This document shows, piece by piece, positions 1 through 5,807 of a stretch of DNA of 19,872 bases. The translations under genes were made by a program, and so were the position numbers. The DNA comes from DATAVB01 sp040414495. GTDB lineage: Bacteria > Actinomycetota > Actinomycetes > Mycobacteriales > QHCD01. A model generated the notes under the pieces. That model had not been told where the DNA came from and ran no database searches. It was given only the letters and a program-made list of their open reading frames with translations. The number at the start of each line of letters is the position of its first letter. The stretch's first letter is position 1. The stretch lies in the NCBI GenBank assembly GCA_040414495.1, contig JBEDUI010000114.1:1-19872 (forward strand), read 5' to 3'.

Positions 1-746
1 ACGCCGGATATCTGAGCCGCATTCTGGCCAAGCTCGCCGACGCCGGCCTGATCGAGCGTGAGCGTTCCGCGGCCGATGCCCGCCGCCAGGTCGTCGCGCT
101 GACCAAACGGGGCCGGGCCGCATTTGGCGAACTCGACCAGCACACGGTGGAGCAGATCCGCGGGCTGCTGGAAAAGCTGATGCCGGCCGACCGGCGGACG
201 CTGCTGGCCGCGATGCGCACGATCAGCGGTTTGCTCGGTGACGGACCGCAGAGCCGTTCGGTCGTGCTGCGCGAGCCGCACCCGGGCGAGCTGGGCTGGG
301 TCGTCGCCCGCAATGGCGCCGTCTACGCCGAGGAGTTCGGCTGGGACGAGACATACGAGGCGTTGGTGGCCCGGATCGTGGCCGATTTCGTGGAGGGGCG
401 CGATCCGAAACGGGAACGGGCCTGGATTGCCGAGGTCGACGGCGAGCCGGCCGGCTGCGTGTTCTGTGTGCGGGCCAGCGGTCGGGCCGATGCGCGGGTG
501 GCGAAGCTACGGCTGCTCCTGGTCGACCCGCGCTTCCGCGGTCTGGGGATCGGTGGCCGGCTGGTCGACGAGGTGCTCGGGTACGCCCGCCGCGTCGGGT
601 ACCGGCGAATCACGCTGTGGACCAACGACGTACTGTCCGATGCGCGGCGGATCTATCAGCGGGCCGGGTTCGAACTGGTCAAGGAGGAGCCGCACACGAG
701 CTTCGGCAAGGAGCTCGTCGGCCAGGACTGGGCCCGCGACCTTTAG
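1..746 (+). CDS. MarR-family regulator fused to GNAT acetyltransferase (5' partial)
   Basis: The reading frame is open from the first base, so the gene starts upstream of the window. The first ~80 visible residues are the second half of a MarR winged helix: a recognition-helix segment (GYLSRILAKLADAGLIER), then a wing with RSAADARRQVVALT, then a C-terminal dimerisation helix. After a short linker comes a complete GNAT domain with the acetyl-CoA loop RFRGLGIG, the strand LWTNDVLSDARRIYQRAGF and the tail FGKELVGQDW. This MarR-GNAT fusion is a known bacterial architecture in which a DNA-binding domain is coupled to an N-acetyltransferase; its substrate cannot be told here. A GTG at 147 would give a GNAT-only protein, but the MarR half is intact in the same frame, so that start is unlikely. 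It ends 15 bases before the stop of the convergent sigma gene. Confidence 0.9.
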   Translation, partial: AGYLSRILAKLADAGLIERERSAADARRQVVALTKRGRAAFGELDQHTVEQIRGLLEKLMPADRRTLLAAMRTISGLLGDGPQSRSVVLREPHPGELGWVVARNGAVYAEEFGWDETYEALVARIVADFVEGRDPKRERAWIAEVDGEPAGCVFCVRASGRADARVAKLRLLLVDPRFRGLGIGGRLVDEVLGYARRVGYRRITLWTNDVLSDARRIYQRAGFELVKEEPHTSFGKELVGQDWARDL

Positions 747-773
747 CGAACGAGGCGGCCTCTAGCGAACGAG
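744..773. repeat. 11-bp direct repeat spanning two convergent stop codons
   Basis: TAGCGAACGAG occurs at 744-754 and again at 763-773. The first copy carries the stop codon of the MarR-GNAT gene; the second overlaps the reverse-strand stop of the sigma gene. It could be a small local duplication that shaped the convergent gene ends. Confidence 0.5.
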
Positions 774-1313
774 TCGGTGCCGCAGGTGCACCCGCGCGTC
801 GTGCACGCGCGACTTGACCGTACCGACCGGCACCTGCAGCTGAGCACCGATCTCGTCGTACGACAGTTCACCCAGGTCACGCAGTACGAACGGTGGGATC
901 AGCTCGGGGCGGGCTTCCTCCAACTGCTCCAACGCCTCGAGCAGATCCAGCCGCGAGCCGGCGATCACCGACGTGGTGCGCGGGTCGGGCCGTTCGATGA
1001 TCTGGTCGGTCGCGGATTCGGAGAACCGGCGCTTGAGCGAACGGTAGGTCTGGCGGCCGGAATTGGACGCGATCGCGTACATCCAGGTGGAGAACTTCGA
1101 ACGGCCCTCGAACCGGTGCAGGTTCGAGGAGATCCGTAGCAGCGCGTCCTGGCAGGCCTCCTCGGCGTCCTGACGGTGCGGCAGGATTCGTACGCAGATG
1201 CGCATCACGTCGGGTTGGATGCGCCGGAGCAGCTCATCGCGCGCGGCCGCGTTGCCCTCGCGGGCCCGGATCGCAAGCTGCTCCAGAGGCTCGGCGTCGG
1301 ATCCGAGAGTCAT
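762..1313 (-). CDS. RNA polymerase sigma-70 family (ECF-type) sigma factor
   Basis: A 183-residue protein with only sigma regions 2 and 4, the usual ECF layout. Region 2 spans residues ~25-97, with the acidic core-binding stretch DAEEACQDALLRI and the -10 recognition segment FSTWMYAIASNSGRQTYR. After a ~40-residue linker, region 4 spans ~125-183, with the helix-turn-helix LSYDEIGAQLQVPVGTVKSRVHDAR. ATG at 1313 is preferred because GGAG lies five bases upstream; a TTG one codon earlier would be too close. No anti-sigma gene lies next to it. Instead it is divergent, across 84 bases, from a transmembrane Ser/Thr kinase. This suggests, by inference, control by phosphorylation, as described for kinase-linked ECF groups such as ECF43. 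The exact ECF group cannot be assigned by eye. Confidence 0.9.
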   Translation of the reverse strand: MTLGSDAEPLEQLAIRAREGNAAARDELLRRIQPDVMRICVRILPHRQDAEEACQDALLRISSNLHRFEGRSKFSTWMYAIASNSGRQTYRSLKRRFSESATDQIIERPDPRTTSVIAGSRLDLLEALEQLEEARPELIPPFVLRDLGELSYDEIGAQLQVPVGTVKSRVHDARVHLRHRLVR

Positions 1314-1340
1314 CAATGCTCCAACCGTTCGGTGTCATTC

Positions 1341-1368
1341 TTGCCACGATCGCTGGTCCGACTATTTA
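1341..1368 (+). promoter_or_regulatory. Candidate promoter for the first Ser/Thr kinase
   Basis: TTGCCA at 1341-1346 and TATTTA at 1363-1368 are separated by 16 bases and lie 29 bases before the kinase ATG. It is the most AT-rich stretch of the sigma/kinase intergenic region. The match to the vegetative consensus is moderate. Confidence 0.35.
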
Positions 1369-1397
1369 GAGCTGCACAGATCCGACATGATACGGGC

Positions 1398-3038
1398 ATG
1401 TCGGACCCCACGATGTTTGGTCGATACCGCGTCGATCGCCGCATTGGTTCGGGGGCATTTGCCACGGTTTGGTTGGCTCATGACGACGCGCTCGACTCGC
1501 CGGTTGCGGTCAAGGTGCTCGCGGAGAACTGGACCGACCGGCTCGATATCCGGGCCCGGTTCGCCGACGAGGCGCGCATTCTGCGCCGCGCCGACTCCGA
1601 CCACGTGGTGCGGGTGCACGACATCGGCGAGTTGGACGACGGCCGGCCGTATTTCGTGATGACGTACGCCGACGCCGGTACGTTGGCCGACCGGTTGATC
1701 GGTCCGCTGGCGCCGGCGCTGGTGTTCCGGCATGCGCTGGGCGTGGCCGACGGGCTGGCGGTGCTGCACCGGCTGGGCGTGGTGCACCGCGACGTCAAAC
1801 CGTCCAATGTGCTCTTTCACACCGGCCGTGGCCGGGAGCGGCTGCTCATCGCCGACCTCGGCCTGGCCCGGGCGGTGGCGCACGCGTCCGGGTTCACGCT
1901 GGCCGCCGGCACGCCGGGCTACATGGCGCCCGAGCAGGGATTGATGGGCGGCGCGATCGATGCCCGCGCCGATGTGTACGCGCTGGGCGCGCTGATCATG
2001 TGCATGCTGTACGGCCGGACGCCGCGGATGGTCAGCGACCAGGCGTCGGCCGACGCGGCTCTGCGGGATGCCGACCGGGTTCCTGGGCCTCTCGGCGACG
2101 TGGTCCGCCGGGCCTTGGCGCCGCGATCGGAGGACCGGTTCGAGTCAGCGATTGAGATGCGCCGGGCGTTGCGGCAGGCGGGCCGCGATCAGCCGCTCGA
2201 CGACGAGACCGGCAGCCTGTCCACTGTGGACACAACCGACACGATTGTGACCTACCGCGAGGCAACGCAGTCCGCACGGCCACCGACCAAAGTCGCGCCA
2301 CCGCCGCCCAATCGCCAGCAGCCGCCGCCTCGGGCCAGCCAGCATCCAGTACGACCCGGCCAGCCGCCGATCCCGGCCGGCCCAGGGCCGATCCCATCCG
2401 GCCCACCACGGACGGCCGACCCGGTCGGTGTCGCTGCCCAAACCCGGCCGCCGTACCAGCAGCCGTATCCAGACCAACCCCAACACCGCGGGCGCCGCCG
2501 GATCATCGGACTGGTCGTGGTGGCCGCGATCGCGGCCGGTGCCGGGACCGGGTATGCGCTGTATCGCGAGCGGTCCGGCGTACAGGTGGTGCACGGCGAC
2601 GGCCTCTCGGTCAAGGTGCCGAAGAGCTGGTCCGGGCAGGTCATGGACGGGGATTGGCAGCTCGACCAATTCGGTCTGCCCGGAAAATCGGGAACCGGGA
2701 TCGAGGTGTCCGACGACGTCAGTTCCTGGACCAAGCAGGGTTCGAGTACGCCGGGCGTATTCGTCGGTGTCAGCACGGCCCTGCACGCGAAATCCCCCAC
2801 ACAGGTGCTGGCCGATATCCGCCACCCCGGTTGCACCAAGCAACCCGCCGCGATGCCGGGCGGATTATCCGGCTCGCGGGTGCGCTGGACCGGGTGCGCC
2901 GGCAACGTGAGCTTCGATGACATTGTCGAACGGCGCGGCAATTACGACGTCTACATTCAGGTAAAGCAACCGGCTGACGAGCATAAGACGGCCGAAATTC
3001 TCGGCAGCGTCAAGGTCAGCGGCACTAGCCAATCGTGA
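1398..3038 (+). CDS. Transmembrane serine/threonine protein kinase (STPK1)
   Basis: A 546-residue PknB-type receptor kinase. The kinase domain covers ~8-260: glycine loop RIGSGAFATVW, catalytic Lys39 (VAVK), Glu58, catalytic loop HRDVKPSN (130-137), a DLG motif (153-155) instead of DFG, and GTPGYMAPE. A proline-rich juxtamembrane linker (~290-365) leads to one membrane helix (369-389, IIGLVVVAAIAAGAG...) after a basic stop-transfer cluster. The ~150-residue outer domain contains VPKSW near its start and two cysteines (479, 500) that could pair. It resembles, distantly, the outer domain of the second kinase in this window and the lipoprotein encoded next door. ATG 1398 was chosen because the kinase homology begins immediately after it; the frame is open further upstream but that part overlaps the sigma gene. 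Its 3' end overlaps the convergent lipoprotein gene by 14 bases. Confidence 0.95.
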   Translation: MSDPTMFGRYRVDRRIGSGAFATVWLAHDDALDSPVAVKVLAENWTDRLDIRARFADEARILRRADSDHVVRVHDIGELDDGRPYFVMTYADAGTLADRLIGPLAPALVFRHALGVADGLAVLHRLGVVHRDVKPSNVLFHTGRGRERLLIADLGLARAVAHASGFTLAAGTPGYMAPEQGLMGGAIDARADVYALGALIMCMLYGRTPRMVSDQASADAALRDADRVPGPLGDVVRRALAPRSEDRFESAIEMRRALRQAGRDQPLDDETGSLSTVDTTDTIVTYREATQSARPPTKVAPPPPNRQQPPPRASQHPVRPGQPPIPAGPGPIPSGPPRTADPVGVAAQTRPPYQQPYPDQPQHRGRRRIIGLVVVAAIAAGAGTGYALYRERSGVQVVHGDGLSVKVPKSWSGQVMDGDWQLDQFGLPGKSGTGIEVSDDVSSWTKQGSSTPGVFVGVSTALHAKSPTQVLADIRHPGCTKQPAAMPGGLSGSRVRWTGCAGNVSFDDIVERRGNYDVYIQVKQPADEHKTAEILGSVKVSGTSQS

Positions 3039-3633
3039 TGTGTTCGACGACGTAATCGAAAACCGGTTTGGCTTGCGGAAATAGGTTCGTCGGCGCGGAA
3101 ATGTACACCGCGAACGCAATGTTGTCGCAGACGACTGCGCGATCGATGACATGGCGTACGGCGCCGTTCTGGGGAAATGTGAATTCCCAATCGGCGCAGT
3201 CGGTGGCACCGTTCGGACAGCTGACACTGCCGATGTGTATCCCCTGATATCCGGGATGGCTCAGCGCGAAATCCTTTGAATACGACTGCCAGTTTCCGAC
3301 GGCGCTGCCGTTCGGTTCGCTGAAATCCAGGCGCAGCAGTATTCCTGTCGCGGGGTCGGTATAGCTGTAGCGGACGCCATTGTCGCTGATGAGGAGCTTC
3401 CATGCCTCCGGCACCCTGAAGGTCAGATCGGTGCCGGAGGTGTTGCCTTCGGTGGGACCATAATCGAGATTCTTGAACTGATTTGTCGGCGTCGGGCTCG
3501 GTGCCGGTGAATGGCTCGAGGAAGCCGGTCCGACCCCGGCCGGCCCGACACTGCCCGACAATCGCTCTGGTGAGCCGCAGGCCGCGGTGAGCAGCAGGAC
3601 GAGGGCGCCCAGCACCGCCCCCCGCCTGCTCAC
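3025..3633 (-). CDS. Secreted lipoprotein with kinase-sensor-like domain
   Basis: A 202-residue lipoprotein. The signal peptide MSRRGAVLGALVLLLTAAC ends in the lipobox LTAAC, with Cys19 as the predicted lipidation site. A Ser/Pro/Thr-rich spacer (30-52) leads to a globular domain (~68-202). That domain aligns with the C-terminal 139 residues of the second kinase encoded at 16065-18680: both have VPxxW near the start, DP(x)G, HxGYxxI, ADWEFT, VRHVxxR and (Y/F)xxYxSAP in the same order and spacing. Three cysteines (139, 146, 169) are specific to the lipoprotein. The fold may be PsbP/LpqN-like, but that is a guess. The GTG start is supported by AGGAG seven bases upstream. Function unknown; a ligand-binding or kinase-modulating role is an inference from the shared domain. 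The base composition looks less GC-rich than in the salvage genes. Confidence 0.88.
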   Translation of the reverse strand: MSRRGAVLGALVLLLTAACGSPERLSGSVGPAGVGPASSSHSPAPSPTPTNQFKNLDYGPTEGNTSGTDLTFRVPEAWKLLISDNGVRYSYTDPATGILLRLDFSEPNGSAVGNWQSYSKDFALSHPGYQGIHIGSVSCPNGATDCADWEFTFPQNGAVRHVIDRAVVCDNIAFAVYISAPTNLFPQAKPVFDYVVEHITIG

Positions 3634-3640
3634 TACGTAT

Positions 3641-3645
3641 CTCCT
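3641..3645 (-). promoter_or_regulatory. Ribosome binding site of the lipoprotein gene
   Basis: AGGAG on the minus strand, seven bases before the GTG at 3633. It lies between the start codon and the MITE-like element, so the element left the translation signal intact while displacing upstream transcription signals. Confidence 0.7.
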
Positions 3646-3650
3646 GATTT

Positions 3651-3847
3651 AGGTCTGTCCTGCGGATCTTCGGCGGCGCGGATCGGCGCCCAGACAACGA
3701 CTGACTGCGTTGTCGTCACTGTAGGAATAGTCGGTAGCTCCACTGCCGTCTCCCGGTTCGATCTGCGGGACACCCGCACCCGGGCTGCCTTGTCATTCGC
3801 CGTCTGGATCACCGCCCGCATCCACCAAGATCCGCAGGACAGACCCT
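3651..3847. mobile_element. MITE-like element with 19-bp terminal inverted repeats
   Basis: GGTCTGTCCTGCGGATCTT at 3652-3670 is repeated exactly inverted at 3827-3845. The arms continue as a weaker inverted repeat, notably CCAGAC..CGA.TGAC about 20-35 bases further in on each side. TA lies directly outside the left end (3650-3651) and one base outside the right end (3847-3848), as expected for transposases that duplicate a TA target (IS630/Tc1 type, or some IS5-type groups). At ~0.2 kb it cannot encode a transposase, so it would be mobilised in trans. A 62-codon frame (3821 to 3633, minus) runs through it but has no recognisable features. It sits 17 bases upstream of the lipoprotein start. 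Confidence 0.65.
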
Positions 3848-4844
3848 AGTCGTGCCAGCGCAGGCAGCTGTCGACCTCGGCCACGACCTTTTCCCAGTCC
3901 GTCTTGCCGGCCAGCTCGTCCTGCACCCCGGCCAGCTGACAGTAGTCAGCCAGATCGGAAATGATCTCCCGCGCCGACGCGCTGTCCTTGCCGATGTCGT
4001 AGCGCTCACCGGCGGCCGGACTGACGTCCAGCACGGCCGAATCGCGGACCGAGCTCCAGGTGTCGAGGTCGGCCAGGTCGTGGGTGGTGGCCGTACGGCA
4101 GTAGTCGATCAACCCGGACGGGCTGCGGAATACGTCGACGATGAGGTCGGATCCGAGAAATACCGCGTGGTCGTCGAGATAGCAGCGCAGCGTATAGCCG
4201 GTCCCGTCCGGCCCGGTCACCGCCACCGGCAGAATGCCGATCTCGTCCCAGAATTCACCGGGCTCCGCGCGGTCCGAATCCTTACCGTCCTCGCTCTCGT
4301 GCCAGTGCAGACAGGCCTGCAGCCGGGCGGTCACCAACGGCCAGGCCCGCGAAATCGTGCTCTGCGCCTCTTCCCAGTCCTCCTCGTCGTAGGAGGGCTC
4401 GTCCTCGTCGATGAGGGCGGCGAACACCGGCGTCTCGAGCATGCGCATCAGCGGCCCGTCATCCACGCACTCGGCGATCCGCTGCACCATGTCGACCGTG
4501 TCGGCCAGCTCGCCGATCGTGTCATCGGACGGGCTGCCGTCGATGAGGTCGAGCACGGCGTCCAGGTCGAAGTGGTAGTCCGGCTCGGGCTCCAGCTGGT
4601 CCGGCGGCAACGTCTGCACCATGTCCCAGGACGGGTGGTCGACGAGGTCGTTGTCGCCGCTGCGGGCCACGTACGTCGCCAGGCTCGCGGTGTCCTCGAA
4701 CACCTCCAGCTTTTCGCCGGTGCCGAGAAACGCCTGCCATTCCTCGCCGTCCTCTTCCCATGGCGGGGCCCAGAGGGTGATACCACGCCGGCCGTTCAGC
4801 GTGATCTCGATTGGAACGATGGTCGCCTCGGTGGGGCCGGTCAT
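3846..4844 (-). CDS. Conserved-type hypothetical protein with internal duplication
   Basis: A 332-residue, strongly acidic cytoplasmic protein with no signal peptide or membrane segment; I do not recognise a function. It looks like two tandem copies of one domain, roughly 12-182 and 204-332. Both contain an FLG strand, then VF, a Leu/Tyr helix (SLATYVARSGDNDLVDHPSW against GLIDYCRTATTHDLADLDTW), an Asp-rich middle, and a closing CL(H/R)WH(E/D) motif. Actinobacterial proteins of this sort are sometimes labelled primosomal protein, but nothing here supports a replication role. ATG 4844 has AGAGG eight bases upstream. Its TAG stop lies on the right end of the MITE-like element. It follows the short ALDH gene by 90 bases on the same strand and may be transcribed with it. 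Confidence 0.85.
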   Translation of the reverse strand: MTGPTEATIVPIEITLNGRRGITLWAPPWEEDGEEWQAFLGTGEKLEVFEDTASLATYVARSGDNDLVDHPSWDMVQTLPPDQLEPEPDYHFDLDAVLDLIDGSPSDDTIGELADTVDMVQRIAECVDDGPLMRMLETPVFAALIDEDEPSYDEEDWEEAQSTISRAWPLVTARLQACLHWHESEDGKDSDRAEPGEFWDEIGILPVAVTGPDGTGYTLRCYLDDHAVFLGSDLIVDVFRSPSGLIDYCRTATTHDLADLDTWSSVRDSAVLDVSPAAGERYDIGKDSASAREIISDLADYCQLAGVQDELAGKTDWEKVVAEVDSCLRWHD

Positions 4845-4934
4845 CGTGAGTACCTCTCGTACGGGGCAGGTGCTGTACCGGCGCAGCGTAGCGGTCGAAC
4901 GTCGCGCCGGGATGTGCGTGGTCGAGTTGTACGC

Positions 4935-5807
4935 CTAGGTTCCGACCGGATGCCAGACAGTTTTCGTCTCCAGGAAAGCGGTGAGCCGCCCGATCCCGGG
5001 GTCCGCGGTCCAGTCCGGCTCGTCGCCCTCGGGCCCGCGGAAGACCCGCTTGACGTTGTCGGCCGCCAGCCGTTCCAACTCGGTCCGCTCGTCCGCCGCG
5101 ACGCCGGTCAGGTCGATCGCGTTGACGTCCATGTGGCCGGCCAGCCACGGCGCGAGCTCCGCGGTGCGACCGGTCAGCAGGTTGATCACGCCGCCGGGGA
5201 GGTCGGAGGTGGCCAGGACCTCGGCCAGCGTGCTCGCCGGCAATGGCCGGTCCTGCGCGGCGACCGCGACGACCGTATTGCCGCCGGCGATGGCCGGGGC
5301 CAGCACGCTGATCAGGCCGAGCAGGCTGGAACGCTGCGGGGCCAGGATCGCCACCACGCCGGTCGGCTCGGGCAGCGAGAAGTTGAAATACCGTCCGGCC
5401 ACCGGGTTGCTCGATCCGGTCACCTGGGCGATCTTGTCAGTCCAGCCGGCGTACCAGACCCACCGGTCAATGGCCGCGTCCACTGTGGACTCGGCATCGT
5501 TCAAGCCCTCGGCGTCGGCGACCTCGGCGATGAACTGGGCCCGCCGGCCCTCCAACATTTCGGCGATCCGGTACAGGATCTGCCCGCGGTTGTACGCCGT
5601 CGCGCCGGACCAGCCGCTAAATGCCTTACGGGCCGCGACAACGGCGTCGCGAACGTCCTTACGGGACGCTTGCGACGCATTGGCGAGGAATCTCCCGTCC
5701 GGTGTGGACACTGGATACGAGCGACCCGATTCCGAACGCGGAAAGGCGCCGCCGATATAGAGCTTGTACGTCTTGCGTACCGAAAGCCGCGACGATTCAG
5801 TGGGCAA
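4935..5807 (-). CDS. Short aldehyde dehydrogenase-like protein, probable pseudoenzyme
   Basis: A 290-residue protein matching only the N-terminal NAD-binding part of ALDHs: YIGGAF (17-22), the helical region with YAGWTDK (119-125), then PTGVVAILAPQ (148-158) and APAIAGGNTVV. The whole catalytic domain, with its Cys and ELGGK Glu, is missing. The cofactor motifs are also altered: the usual PWN is APQ, and the Lys of KPAE is replaced (VAVAAQD). It ends in its own tail, LETKTVWHPVGT. This is the split-gene counterpart of the second, inactive ALDH half in the ALDH16 family. It probably acts as a structural partner of the active ALDH encoded just upstream (inference). The TTG start overlaps the end of that gene by 11 bases, has GGAGG six bases upstream and implies translational coupling. 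Confidence 0.88.
   Translation of the reverse strand: MPTESSRLSVRKTYKLYIGGAFPRSESGRSYPVSTPDGRFLANASQASRKDVRDAVVAARKAFSGWSGATAYNRGQILYRIAEMLEGRRAQFIAEVADAEGLNDAESTVDAAIDRWVWYAGWTDKIAQVTGSSNPVAGRYFNFSLPEPTGVVAILAPQRSSLLGLISVLAPAIAGGNTVVAVAAQDRPLPASTLAEVLATSDLPGGVINLLTGRTAELAPWLAGHMDVNAIDLTGVAADERTELERLAADNVKRVFRGPEGDEPDWTADPGIGRLTAFLETKTVWHPVGT

Noticed and set aside
1176..1397. Longer N-terminus for STPK1
   Set aside because: The extra residues overlap the sigma gene antisense, contain no domain, and the kinase fold begins right after ATG 1398.
4935..5807. Short ALDH as a frameshifted or truncated pseudogene
   Set aside because: It has a well-placed ribosome binding site, no internal stops, a distinct C-terminal tail and matches the known inactive half of ALDH16-type pairs, so it looks functional as a non-catalytic protein.
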